Under the pieces are notes generated by a model that worked only from the letters and a program-made list of their open reading frames with translations, was not told the DNA's origin and made no database searches. A stretch of DNA of 35,248 nucleotides, taken from contig CAMCUA010000004.1 in the NCBI GenBank assembly GCA_945878455.1, positions 1 to 35,248 of the forward strand, in the 5' to 3' direction. The position numbers and the translations under genes are program-made. This document shows, in pieces, positions 7,797-15,901 of this stretch (the stretch's first letter is position 1; every line of letters begins with the position of its first letter). The DNA is from Asaia bogorensis (lineage in GTDB: Bacteria; Pseudomonadota; Alphaproteobacteria; Rhodospirillales; CAMCUA01).

Positions 7797-8909
7797 TCAC
7801 TTGGGCGCGCGGCGTTGAATGAAGGCAGCGGCGATCGGCTTTTCGAAGAAGTGCCACGACAGGCTAGCCAGCGCGAAGGACATCGCCGTGGCGATGAGGG
7901 CTGCTGGATAATGTGCCGCGCCCCACCATTTGACGAGGTGCCAAAGGAAGGGGTGAACAATGTAAAGCCCATAGCTGACCACGCCGGTATAAATCAGCGG
8001 CTGCCATTGCAGAATAGCCCGCCCGATGCCGCCAAAGCCGCGCATGGCGCCGATGACCAGCCAAGCGAAGGCCAGCGACAGCGACAGCTCGCAGAAGGTG
8101 CCGGCCACCGTGCCGTAGAGGAACTGCGTTCCCACCCCACCGAACAGGAACAATAGAATCCCCAGCCAGCCGGTGCCCGGACGCGTCATGCGCGCCAATA
8201 CATCGTCTCTCCGGCCGTAGCGTAGCAGCGCGATGAGGGCACCGAGGCCGATAGCATCGAGATTGGAGAAGGGCGAAGCGAAGTACCAATACATGTTCAC
8301 CACATCGAGCACGATGGCCATGCGTGCGCCAAGGGCGAGCGCCATCAGCACAAAGCAGGCCGGGATCAACGCGCGGCGCGGCGCAATAAGCACGAAAAAC
8401 GGCCACAGCAGGTAGAACTGTTCCTGGGCACCGAGGAACCAGAAATGGGCGCTGGCTGGATCGGTCTGCTCGATGCCGATATAGAGGTTGGTGGCGAACA
8501 GGAGATGCCAGGGAAGCGGCTCCCAGAAGCTCGGCTGGTTGAGCATCAAGCCGATGGCAATCGTCAAATAGTAGACCGGGATAATCCGGACGGCGCGGCC
8601 GCTGAAAAAGGCGCGGGCGGCGGCGCCGACGGACTGCTTGCCCGCGCCGACCGCATCGCGGGCGCGCAGCAAGCTGTTCGTTACCAGAAAGGCACCCATC
8701 ACGAAAAACATGCGAACGCCGATCGGGCCCCAAGCGACGTAGTGCGAGGTCCAGGGATCGAAGTGCCAGACGATCACCGCAAGGATGGCGAGCCCGCGCA
8801 CACCGTCGAGCTGCGGCATATGATTGGTGCGGCTTTCAACGTAGGCGGGCGGCTGTCCGGGGGTCGCATGGCCAGTTGACGGTGCGGCGGCACTTCTCGA
8901 ATCGCTCAT
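7797..8909 (-). CDS. Acyltransferase family 3 (OafA/YrhL-type) membrane protein
   Basis: This is a 370-residue polytopic membrane protein of the AT3 family. The first membrane segment carries the hallmark QLDGVRGLAILAVIVWHF, whose H is the proposed catalytic or acyl-binding residue, and the family segment RAVRIIPVYYLTI follows. About ten hydrophobic helices are visible, ending in YIVHPFLWHLV and LASLSWHFFEKPIA. AT3 proteins transfer acetyl or other acyl groups to extracytoplasmic sugars such as O-antigen, exopolysaccharide or peptidoglycan. There is no C-terminal SGNH domain, so this is the short form. No glycan biosynthesis genes are adjacent, so the acceptor is unknown. The start has a modest GGAAAC upstream. 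Confidence 0.92.
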   Translation of the reverse strand: MSDSRSAAAPSTGHATPGQPPAYVESRTNHMPQLDGVRGLAILAVIVWHFDPWTSHYVAWGPIGVRMFFVMGAFLVTNSLLRARDAVGAGKQSVGAAARAFFSGRAVRIIPVYYLTIAIGLMLNQPSFWEPLPWHLLFATNLYIGIEQTDPASAHFWFLGAQEQFYLLWPFFVLIAPRRALIPACFVLMALALGARMAIVLDVVNMYWYFASPFSNLDAIGLGALIALLRYGRRDDVLARMTRPGTGWLGILLFLFGGVGTQFLYGTVAGTFCELSLSLAFAWLVIGAMRGFGGIGRAILQWQPLIYTGVVSYGLYIVHPFLWHLVKWWGAAHYPAALIATAMSFALASLSWHFFEKPIAAAFIQRRAPK

Positions 8910-9029
8910 CGTGTTGTTTCCATCCGCACTATGTCCGCATAGGGCCGATGGCCCCGCCCAGCTTCAACATGATGGATTCTGTCGGGATCGAACCGCCGGT
9001 GAGGTCGAGGTTGCGACGCGGCGGTCAAC
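8910..9029 (+). ncRNA. Candidate small RNA preceding an orphan terminator (hypothesis)
   Basis: The plus strand between the acyltransferase start and the strong terminator at 9030-9064 has no plausible coding gene, and both flanking genes lie on the minus strand. A transcript ending at that terminator would therefore be non-coding or an antisense tail. A weak promoter-like pair (TTGTTT at about 8913, CATAGG 18 bp later) is the best I can see. I do not recognise a known RNA family. The 5' end is unknown and the left boundary is only the edge of the neighbouring gene. Confidence 0.25.
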
Positions 9030-9064
9030 GGGCCGGCTGGCGACTACCCAGCCGGCCCCTTTTT
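9030..9064 (+). terminator. Strong intrinsic terminator on the plus strand with no obvious upstream gene
   Basis: GGGCCGGCTGG (9030-9040) pairs perfectly over 11 bp with CCAGCCGGCCC (9048-9058), with a seven-base loop CGACTAC. It is followed by CTTTTT on the plus strand, the classical Rho-independent layout. On the minus strand the stem lies just after the DUF1993 stop codon but has no T-tract, so it would at best be a weak terminator for that gene. The plus-strand orientation is unexplained by the flanking genes. Confidence 0.75.
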
Positions 9065-9067
9065 CCG

Positions 9068-9574
9068 TCACTTCCGATTGAGGAAATCACGCTTGCCGAT
9101 GACCACACCACAATGACGCAGAATGGTGTAAGCCACCGTGGAATGAAAATAGAATTGCGGCAGGGCGACTTGATTGACGTAATCTTGCCCCGAAAACGTC
9201 TTCGGCTGGCCGCCGACCGGGATGGTAATGTCGCGCGTTTCGCAGCCGTCGAGAGCTGCTGGTTTGATGCCTTGAACAAAGGCAATGGCCTTGCCGATAC
9301 GCGCCTTCATTTCGCCCAAGGTCTTTTCCGTATCGTCGAATTTCGGCACTTCCACGCCAGCCAGCCGCGCCACCATGCCGGTGGCAAAGACGGTCGCCAG
9401 TTGAAACTGGCGGCTTAGCGGAAACATATCGGGAGCCATCCGATAGCCGAGCAACACCGCCTGATCGATCTTGCGGGCGGTGGCGTCGGCCTCCGCCTTG
9501 TCGATGATGGCGGAAAGCGCGTTCAGGGTTTGCAGGATGCCGGGAACCGTAGCCTGATGCATGTTGATGGACAT
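9068..9574 (-). CDS. DUF1993 family protein
   Basis: This 168-residue soluble protein matches the DUF1993 family over its full length. It has a helical N-terminus MSINMHQATVPGILQTLNALS, a middle segment RMAPDMFPLSRQFQLA, and the C-terminal segment YVNQVALPQFYFHSTVAYTILRHCG. The family is predicted to have a DinB/YfiT-like four-helix bundle, some members of which bind metal or thiols, but its biochemical role is unknown. Neighbours do not clarify its job: an EamA transporter gene lies 103 bp upstream on the same strand, and a strong hairpin lies immediately downstream. Confidence 0.9.
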   Translation of the reverse strand: MSINMHQATVPGILQTLNALSAIIDKAEADATARKIDQAVLLGYRMAPDMFPLSRQFQLATVFATGMVARLAGVEVPKFDDTEKTLGEMKARIGKAIAFVQGIKPAALDGCETRDITIPVGGQPKTFSGQDYVNQVALPQFYFHSTVAYTILRHCGVVIGKRDFLNRK

Positions 9575-9676
9575 GGCCTTAAGTCGCTTTCATTGAGGGA
9601 AGGGAAGGCGTGAATTTGCGCCCAATCCGAACCGGGATGCAAGGGGGACGCTGCACCCATGCACTCCGGTAGCGCG

Positions 9677-10591
9677 CTAGAGGCTGGTTGCCTTTTCCGG
9701 AGCCTTGCGCACGCCCCGAATCGTCTCGCGATACAGGATGAACAGCCCCGAGGCACAGATCACGGCGGCACCGAGTAAGGATTGCGCGGTGGGCAGGCCA
9801 TCGAATGCCAACCAGCCGATCAACAGCGCCCATACCATCGCCGTATAGTCGAACGGCGCCACGACGGAGGGCGGCGCCAGGCGGAAAGCCTGGGTCATGA
9901 AAATCTGCCCGATACCGCCGAGAACACCCACGGCGGTCAGCAGCAGCAGGTCGCGGGGGCTGGGCGGCACCCAATCGAACATCATGATGACACCGCCGAC
10001 ACAGGCGCTGCCGAAGGTAAAATAAAACACGGTGGCCGCACTATTATCGACGCTGCCCAACCGGCGCATCGCCACCATCACCACGCCGTAAAGAAAGGCT
10101 GAGGCGATAGCGAGCATGGCGGAAAGGTCGAACCCGCTGCCAGTGGGACCGACCATGATCAGGATGCCGGAAAAACCGACCAGGCAGGCGGCCAGGCGTT
10201 GGTAGCCAACCCGCTCGCCCAACAGCGGGATCGACAACAAGGTACCGAACAGCGGGGCGGTGAAGCTGATCGCCACATAATCCGCCAGCGTCATGAAGGT
10301 GATGGCGTAAAAGCCGCAGAACATCGAGGCGAGACCCGCGCCAGCGCGCACCGCCTGCAAGCCGGGACGCCGGGTGCGCAACGCCGACCAGCCGCCTTGG
10401 GACGGCAGGTAGAGCAACAATGGGATTAACGCCGGCAACGAGCGGAAGAAAACGATCTGCGCTGTCGAGTAGCCCGAACCCAAGGACTTGATGAGGCTGG
10501 CCATGCAGGTAAAAACCAGCACGGCGCAAAGCTGGCAGGCTATACCTTTGCCGTAGCTATCGCCGGCGGCGATCAGGGAGCGGGTGCTCAT
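9677..10591 (-). CDS. DMT superfamily transporter (EamA/RhaT type)
   Basis: This 304-residue integral membrane protein has about ten hydrophobic helices in two repeated EamA halves. The first half includes MASLIKSLGSGYSTAQIVFFRS and DYVAISFTAPLFGTLLSIPLLGE; the second includes FMTQAFRLAPPSVVAPFDYTAM and GAAVICASGLFILYRE. DMT members of this kind export or import amino acids, nucleotides, S-adenosylmethionine-like compounds or other metabolites. Substrate cannot be read from the sequence. AGGA lies about 8 nt before the start. It diverges from the DUF938 gene across a short spacer. Confidence 0.92.
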   Translation of the reverse strand: MSTRSLIAAGDSYGKGIACQLCAVLVFTCMASLIKSLGSGYSTAQIVFFRSLPALIPLLLYLPSQGGWSALRTRRPGLQAVRAGAGLASMFCGFYAITFMTLADYVAISFTAPLFGTLLSIPLLGERVGYQRLAACLVGFSGILIMVGPTGSGFDLSAMLAIASAFLYGVVMVAMRRLGSVDNSAATVFYFTFGSACVGGVIMMFDWVPPSPRDLLLLTAVGVLGGIGQIFMTQAFRLAPPSVVAPFDYTAMVWALLIGWLAFDGLPTAQSLLGAAVICASGLFILYRETIRGVRKAPEKATSL

Positions 10592-10659
10592 GGCGCCGTC
10601 CTATGCCACCACCCATCCCACGGCACAAGGCGCTTTGCGCGCAAACAGGGCCAGAATCC

Positions 10660-11274
10660 ATGGACAAGACGACGGAACACCATCACGCCCCGGCAACGCT
10701 GCGCAACCGTGAACCGATCCTCGCGGTATTGCGGCGGGTGTTGCCAGAAGACGGCCTGGTACTGGAAGTTGCCAGCGGCAGCGGCGAGCATGCCGCTTTC
10801 ATGACGCCCCGACTTGGCACCGGCATCGCCTGGCAGTCGACGGAGGCAAACTGGAACGCCCTGGCGGGCATCGATGCGCATGCCGCCGACAGCGCCTGTC
10901 CGCGCATCCGCCCGGCCATCGTCCTCGATGCCGGCGCCGCCGATTGGCCGATCCACCAGGCCGATGCTATTTTTTGCTGCAACATGATCCACATCGCACC
11001 GTGGCCGGCGTCCGAGGGCCTGTTTGCCGGGGCGGCGCGGCTATTGTCGATGGGTGCGCCCTTGATTCTCTATGGCCCTTTCAAACGGCACGGCCAGCAT
11101 TCGGCACCGTCCAATGCCGCGTTCGATGCGGGGCTGCGGGATCGCGATCCAAGCTGGGGCGTGCGGTGCCTGGACCACGAGGTCAGGCCATTGGCCGAAC
11201 GGTCTGGCTTCGGATTGGACGAGATCGTCGCCATGCCCGCCAATAACGTTATCGCGATCTTTCGTCGCCAATGA
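10660..11274 (+). CDS. DUF938 family SAM-dependent methyltransferase-like protein
   Basis: Start moved from 10603 to the ATG at 10660 because DUF938 proteins begin just before the conserved HAPATLRNREPIL; this gives 204 residues. A Rossmann methyltransferase motif I is visible as VLEVASGSGEH, followed by a motif resembling an SAM-adenine contact (IVLDAGAADWP) and the family segment FCCNMIHIAPW. The C-terminal part contains LILYGPFKRHG and RDPSWGVRCLDHEV, both characteristic of the family. The substrate is unknown; animal relatives (METTL26) are also uncharacterised. Its stop lies 4 nt from the convergent greB stop, leaving no room for a dedicated terminator. Confidence 0.9.
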   Translation: MDKTTEHHHAPATLRNREPILAVLRRVLPEDGLVLEVASGSGEHAAFMTPRLGTGIAWQSTEANWNALAGIDAHAADSACPRIRPAIVLDAGAADWPIHQADAIFCCNMIHIAPWPASEGLFAGAARLLSMGAPLILYGPFKRHGQHSAPSNAAFDAGLRDRDPSWGVRCLDHEVRPLAERSGFGLDEIVAMPANNVIAIFRRQ

Positions 11275-11278
11275 GGCT

Positions 11279-11839
11279 TTAGCTATCCCGATACGCGATG
11301 CGGACCACTTCGATGGATTCCGGTCCGGCTGGGGTGCGCAATTCGACGACATCGCCGACGCGAGCCCGCATCAGGGCCCGGGCAACAGGCGAAATCCAAC
11401 TAATCCGGCCGTCGTCGCTCGATGCCTCATCGATGCCGACTATGCGTACCGTGCGTTCGCGGTCCTCGGGATCGGCATAGGTGACGGTGGCGCCGAAAAA
11501 GACCTGATCGCGATTTTTCTGCCGGGTGGGATCGACGGGCTCGGCGCTTTCGATGCGCTTGGTCAGATGACGGATGCGCCGGTCGATTTCGCGCAACCGC
11601 TTCTTGCCATAGATATAATCGCCATTCTCTGAGCGGTCGCCATTGCCGGCAGCCCAGGAAACCGTTTCCACCACCTTCGGCCGATCGACATGCAAGAGGC
11701 GATGCCGCTCTTCGTTCAAGCCCGCCAAACCGGCCGGCGTGATCAAATTGCGCACCCTGGGCATCGCCTCCGGATCGGGCTCGGGCTCGGGTTCGGCGGC
11801 ATCGCTGTCGTCGGGTTCACGGGTAAAGGCTTTGGACAT
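11279..11839 (-). CDS. greB: Transcription elongation factor GreB
   Basis: Start placed at 11839 (MSKAFTREPDD), not 11986: the extra 49 residues in the track have no family resemblance, and AAGG lies about 10 nt before this ATG. The 186-residue protein has the Gre layout. The N-terminal coiled coil carries the acidic tip GDRSENGDYIYGKKRL, whose D and E enter the RNA polymerase secondary channel to stimulate transcript cleavage. The C-terminal FKBP-like domain includes KNRDQVFFGATVTYAD and ISWISPVARALM. An acidic, proline-rich stretch (EPEPEPDPEA) near residues 16-25 precedes the coiled coil; alphaproteobacterial GreB proteins often have such an insert. It acts with RNA polymerase to rescue backtracked complexes. 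Confidence 0.94.
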   Translation of the reverse strand: MSKAFTREPDDSDAAEPEPEPDPEAMPRVRNLITPAGLAGLNEERHRLLHVDRPKVVETVSWAAGNGDRSENGDYIYGKKRLREIDRRIRHLTKRIESAEPVDPTRQKNRDQVFFGATVTYADPEDRERTVRIVGIDEASSDDGRISWISPVARALMRARVGDVVELRTPAGPESIEVVRIAYRDS

Positions 11840-12035
11840 CGTCAGCACTACCTTGGGCTGACTCTCCAGCCCGATGCCGCCAGATATACCCCTGAACCGG
11901 CAAGCCGCAAGTGGCAAGGTTGCGCAAAAAGCGGCTGCACGGACGGGCGGCGGCGTTCTATAGGTAGCGCTGGCTATTGGTAGCACTGGCTGCAGGTAAC
12001 GCTGTCCCTTTCACTCGCCGGGTGTCCCCCACACG

Positions 12036-13211
12036 ATGCCATCCTTCGACGTCGTCATCGTCGGTGCCGGGGCCGCCGGGCTGATGTGCGCCATGACGGC
12101 CGGCGGCCGCGGCCGCCGCGTCCTGTTGCTGGAGCGCGGCCCGGAACCGGGTGCCAAGATCCTGATCTCCGGCGGCGGACGCTGTAATTTCACCAATCTG
12201 CATACAGCAGCCGACCGCTTTCTGTCGGACAATCCGCACTTCTGCAAATCGGCGCTGAGCCGCTATAGCCAACACGACTTTATCGCGCTGATCGAAAAGC
12301 ATCGCATCGCCTATCATGAAAAGACCCTGGGGCAATTGTTCTGCGACGGTTCGGCCAGGCAGATCGTCGCCATGTTGCTGGATGAATGCGCGGCGGCCGG
12401 AGTCGTCCTGCAACGCAGCCAGCGCATCGCCAGCATCGACAAGTCAGACGGCTTTCGCATCGCGACCGATGGGGGAACCTTCGATGCGCCGGCCCTAGTT
12501 TTGGCCAGCGGTGGTCTGTCCATTCCGAAGATGGGCGCCTCCGGTTTCGCCCACGATCTGGCGCGACGCTTCGGCCTGGGGATCGTCGAACCACGCCCCG
12601 GATTGGTGCCGTTGACGGCCGGGAAGGACGATCTGGCCCTGATACAGCCGCTGGCGGGCCTTTCGTTCGATGCCATCGTGGCGCACCGGCGGACTGCCTT
12701 TCACGAAAAGGTGTTGCTCACCCATCGCGGCCTGTCCGGCCCGGCCATTCTGCAGATTTCATCCTACTGGCAGAATGGGGAGTCGATTGGCATCGACATG
12801 CTGCCGAACCACGATGCCGCCCTGCTGCTGCGCGAGCGGCGACGGTCGCGGCCAAAGGCGGAACCGCAAACGGTGCTGGCCGAATTCCTGCCGGCGCGCC
12901 TGGCGCGCGCCCTGACCGAGCGCCTGCTGCCCAACCAGCCCATCGGCAGCCTTTCCGATACGCAGATCGACAAGGCCGCCGCGGCGCTGAAAGCGTGGAC
13001 CTTCATGCTGGCTGGATCGGAAGGATACGCGAAGGCGGAAGTCACCGTCGGCGGCGTCGACACGGCCGATCTATCGTCGCGCACCATGGAGGCACGCAAG
13101 GTCCCCGGCCTGTATGTTATCGGCGAGGCGGTCGACGTCACCGGCTGGCTCGGCGGCTATAACTTCCAATGGGCCTGGTCGAGCGGCTGGTGCGCCGGCA
13201 TGGCTGTCTAA
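12036..13211 (+). CDS. HI0933-family NAD(P)/FAD-dependent oxidoreductase (YhiN/BaiN-like)
   Basis: This 391-residue flavoprotein begins with the dinucleotide-binding motif VVIVGAGAAGLMCA (residues 6-19). The HI0933 signature ISGGGRCNFTN follows at about residues 49-59. Further family motifs are LASGGLSIPKMGASGFAHDLA, LTHRGLSGPAILQISS and the C-terminal FAD-contact segment GLYVIGEAVDVTGWLGGYNFQWAWSSG. Family length is about 390-410, so it appears complete. The physiological substrate is mostly unknown, although one clostridial relative (BaiN) has been linked to bile acid reduction. The start has little Shine-Dalgarno support. The EEP hydrolase gene follows 46 bp downstream and may be co-transcribed. 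Confidence 0.93.
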   Translation: MPSFDVVIVGAGAAGLMCAMTAGGRGRRVLLLERGPEPGAKILISGGGRCNFTNLHTAADRFLSDNPHFCKSALSRYSQHDFIALIEKHRIAYHEKTLGQLFCDGSARQIVAMLLDECAAAGVVLQRSQRIASIDKSDGFRIATDGGTFDAPALVLASGGLSIPKMGASGFAHDLARRFGLGIVEPRPGLVPLTAGKDDLALIQPLAGLSFDAIVAHRRTAFHEKVLLTHRGLSGPAILQISSYWQNGESIGIDMLPNHDAALLLRERRRSRPKAEPQTVLAEFLPARLARALTERLLPNQPIGSLSDTQIDKAAAALKAWTFMLAGSEGYAKAEVTVGGVDTADLSSRTMEARKVPGLYVIGEAVDVTGWLGGYNFQWAWSSGWCAGMAV

Positions 13212-13257
13212 CGGTAACGGTTTCTCTCCCCGACACGACGAAGGATCAACCGCCGCC

Positions 13258-14292
13258 ATGTCCGCGAAGGACGCTGCCTTCCCCTCGACAGCCGTTGTCG
13301 CGATGCTCATCGCCCTTGAAGCGCCGCCGGTGTTCCTGCTCGCCTTTGGCGTGGAGGTCTGGTGGGTCGATGCCTTCGCCCACTTTCTACCCTGGCTGAC
13401 CTTGGCGTTGCTGATACAAGCCGCGCTGTTGCGCCACCGCGTGCTCAGCAGCTTTTCCATCGCCGCCGCCGGCGTACTGACAGGTTTGATGCTGACGGCA
13501 CCGACCGCCGAGATGGCCGGACGCCCAATGGCGCGATGCGAAGGTCCACCTTTTCGCGTCATCGGCTTTAACGTTCAATACGGCAGCCAGGATAGTGTCG
13601 CCATCGCACAATGGCTCGACGCGCAGCAACCCGACCTCGCCTTTTTTATGGAAGTGACACCGGCGTGGGACGCGGTCTTGCGCCAGGCGGCTGCCGCCCA
13701 AGGCCTTGCCTATCGTTCCGATCCGGATCCAGGTCTCTACGGCAGTGCCTTGATGAGCCGGCTGCCGCTCGTCGATATCGCCTTCGTGCCGCACCGGCGC
13801 AGCCTGGCAAAGCCGCAACTTGTGTTCGACTCGCGCGATCGGGCTGTCCCGCCCCCCGAAGCACCCCAGCTGCGCGCCGTCGTCCGCATCGGCGGCGACC
13901 TGGTGGCCGTGGGCGGCGCCCATCTGTCCTTTCCGCTGATACCGACGACCCATGCGATGGCCTTGGAGGAAATCGATCAGATCGCCGCCTGGACGAATGA
14001 CCGGATGAACGATCCTACCGTGGCCGGCGTGTTGCTGTTGGGCGACTTCAACAGCACGCACTTTTCCGCCATTTTGCGCCGGCTCAAGGCCACGACCGGA
14101 CTCCATTCCGTCATGCCGGTCTGGCCAGGAACGTGGCCGGCCAATCTGCCCACCGGTATCGCCATCGACCACGTCGTAGTTTCGGGCAGACTACGGGCTC
14201 GTTCGGTGGCTGTCGGCGACGACCTGGGTTCGGATCACCGACCGGTCAGCGCCGACATCGTCATCGAACTGGCAACCTGCCCCGACGCATGA
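13258..14292 (+). CDS. Membrane-anchored endonuclease/exonuclease/phosphatase (EEP) family protein
   Basis: Start placed at 13258, after the HI0933 gene stop, because GAAGGA lies upstream and the upstream extension overlaps that gene in another frame; this gives 344 residues. Three hydrophobic helices at about residues 11-31, 37-57 and 64-82 anchor the protein. The rest is an EEP domain with the catalytic set in order: GFNVQY (N105), FFMEVTPAWD (E132), GGAHLSF (H), LLGDFNSTHFS (D and N), IDHVVVSG (D and H) and GSDHRPVSADI (D and H). The active domain probably faces the periplasm. Substrates for such membrane EEP proteins (phosphodiester lipid, nucleic acid, inositol phosphates) cannot be fixed from sequence. 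Confidence 0.9.
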   Translation: MSAKDAAFPSTAVVAMLIALEAPPVFLLAFGVEVWWVDAFAHFLPWLTLALLIQAALLRHRVLSSFSIAAAGVLTGLMLTAPTAEMAGRPMARCEGPPFRVIGFNVQYGSQDSVAIAQWLDAQQPDLAFFMEVTPAWDAVLRQAAAAQGLAYRSDPDPGLYGSALMSRLPLVDIAFVPHRRSLAKPQLVFDSRDRAVPPPEAPQLRAVVRIGGDLVAVGGAHLSFPLIPTTHAMALEEIDQIAAWTNDRMNDPTVAGVLLLGDFNSTHFSAILRRLKATTGLHSVMPVWPGTWPANLPTGIAIDHVVVSGRLRARSVAVGDDLGSDHRPVSADIVIELATCPDA

Positions 14293-14325
14293 TGCGCAGA
14301 CGAGTTTCCGCGCCCGTCCGCTGTA

Positions 14326-15057
14326 TCAGCCACGCCCGATGAAAGGCTGCTTCACTGGCAGCATTTCGCATTCGAGCATGTTCACGCCATCGGGCAGCGA
14401 TGCGATAGCCACCGCCATGGCGCCGATATCGGCGGCCTCCATGATGCCTTCGCGATGCTGCTGTTCTTCGCGACCGATCTTCAGTTCGGACCAGGTATTG
14501 CCAGGGTATATGCAGCAGACGGCAACGTTATCGGGCCGGCCGTCCAACGCCATCGAGCGGGTCAAGCCTTCCAGGCCGAACTTGGACGAGACGTAGGCCG
14601 CCGCGTTGGGCCGTGGCCGCTTCGCCGAAATGCTGGCGATATTGATGATGCGGCCCGACTTTTGCTTGCTCATCAGGCGCAGTGCCTCACGGCCGCAGAT
14701 GAACGGCCCGGTCAGGTTGGTTTCGATCACCCGCTTCCATTCGGAAAGCGGCAGGTCGACGGTGGCGTGGCGGGTGTTGGTGCCGGCGTTGTTGACCAGG
14801 ATGTCGACCCGCCCGAAGGCCTCCACCGTCTGGCGAAACAGTTCGGCAACCTGGGCTTCGTCGGTAACGTCGGCGACGATCGCCTTGACCCGGTTGCCGC
14901 CCTTGGCCATCTCCTTCGCGGCGGTCTCTAATTTGTCCTTGGTGCGCGCGGTGAGCACCAGAGTCGCGCCTTCGGCAGCGAAAGCCTCGGCAATGCCCCT
15001 GCCGATGCCGGAACGGGCGCCGGTGATGATGGCGACCTTATCGGTAAGCCGGCCCAT
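14326..15057 (-). CDS. SDR-family oxidoreductase, first (distal) of three tandem paralogues
   Basis: Start moved from the TTG at 15072 to the ATG at 15057: the preceding AAGGAGGAAG is the ribosome-binding site and would otherwise be translated. The 243-residue protein is a classical short-chain dehydrogenase with an NAD(P) loop TGARSGIG at residues 12-19, NNAGTN at 89-94, catalytic S142, and Y155-x-x-x-K159 (YVSSK). After the catalytic site it retains the usual P-G (CIYPGNTWSEL). It ends in PFIGRG like its two neighbours. The basic residue after the loop is compatible with either cofactor. It would reduce or oxidise a carbonyl/alcohol; the substrate is unknown. An 80-bp gap separates it from the second SDR gene. 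Confidence 0.93.
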   Translation of the reverse strand: MGRLTDKVAIITGARSGIGRGIAEAFAAEGATLVLTARTKDKLETAAKEMAKGGNRVKAIVADVTDEAQVAELFRQTVEAFGRVDILVNNAGTNTRHATVDLPLSEWKRVIETNLTGPFICGREALRLMSKQKSGRIINIASISAKRPRPNAAAYVSSKFGLEGLTRSMALDGRPDNVAVCCIYPGNTWSELKIGREEQQHREGIMEAADIGAMAVAIASLPDGVNMLECEMLPVKQPFIGRG

Positions 15058-15136
15058 GTCTTCCTCCTTCAATTGGCTTGGGGTCGATGCCCCGGAAACG
15101 GATGCAGACGCTTGGTTTTAGCGGTTACGAGCAGCC

Positions 15137-15880
15137 TCAACCCCGCCCGATATACGGCATGCTGACCTTGGTCAGGGTACCTTCCAAGACGTTGACGCCC
15201 GGCGGCAGCATGACCATGGCCAATACCATGCCGGCGACATCGTCGACTTCCATGGCCCCTTCGGTCGCGGCGCTACTCGAATGACCGGTATCGGTATTGC
15301 CGTTGTTCATCTGGCTGACAGCAATGCCGTCCTCGCGGCCTTCGAGCGCCATGGCACGAGTCAGGCCGGAAACACCCCACTTGGCGGCGACGTACGCGCA
15401 TGATTTCACGCGCGGCACCTTTGCGGCGATGCTGCCGATATTAATAATGCGACCACCCTTTTGCGCCTTCATGATGCGCATTGCCTCTCGGCCGCAGAGG
15501 AACACGGCGTTCAGGTTGACGCCCAGCACGCTTTCCCACTTGGCGAGCGGCATGTCGACGATGAGATCGTTTGAGTTACCGCCGGCGTTGTTGACCAGGA
15601 TGTCGAGCCGTCCAAACAGGTCCATGGTGCGCTTGAACATCACCTGCACCTCGGCCTCGTCGGTCAGGTCGCACGGCATGGCTTCAACCCGCGATCCGGT
15701 GGCCTTGGCGATCTCCTGGGCGGCCTTCTCCAGTCGTTCCTTGCCGCGTGCGCAGATGACCACCGAAGCGCCTTCACCTGCGAAACGCGTGGCAATTCCC
15801 CTGCCGATACCGGTGCTGCCACCGGTGACGAGGGCCACCTTGCCAGCCAACCGGTCTCCGGTCTTCAAAGCTTGAGCCAT
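15137..15880 (-). CDS. SDR-family oxidoreductase, second of three tandem paralogues
   Basis: This 247-residue classical SDR has the nucleotide loop TGGSTGIG at residues 19-26, NNAGGN at 97-102, S150, and Y163-x-x-x-K167 (YVAAK). By eye it is much more similar to the third copy than to the first; both share FAGEGASVVICARGKERLE. The P-G element after the active site is replaced by NNGNTDT (SQMNNGNT), as in the third copy, which changes the substrate-side loop. The C-terminus MPYIGRG matches its neighbours. It lies 21 bp after the third-copy stop codon, so they are almost certainly co-transcribed. Substrate unknown. Confidence 0.93.
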   Translation of the reverse strand: MAQALKTGDRLAGKVALVTGGSTGIGRGIATRFAGEGASVVICARGKERLEKAAQEIAKATGSRVEAMPCDLTDEAEVQVMFKRTMDLFGRLDILVNNAGGNSNDLIVDMPLAKWESVLGVNLNAVFLCGREAMRIMKAQKGGRIINIGSIAAKVPRVKSCAYVAAKWGVSGLTRAMALEGREDGIAVSQMNNGNTDTGHSSSAATEGAMEVDDVAGMVLAMVMLPPGVNVLEGTLTKVSMPYIGRG

Positions 15881-15901
15881 TTCCCCTCCCCCCTCTGATT
15901 T

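Noticed and set aside
8965-9000. tRNA T-arm-like word on the minus strand (GGTTCGATCCC) with a TCCATCA end
   Set aside because: No matching 5' acceptor (GGATTCT) or anticodon arm is found at the right distance, the T stem has a mismatch and CCA is absent. A tRNA remnant from an old integration cannot be excluded but is unsupported.
13114-13257. 48-codon extension of the EEP protein
   Set aside because: It overlaps the end of the HI0933-type gene in another frame and is not membrane-like; the ATG at 13258 has a ribosome-binding site.
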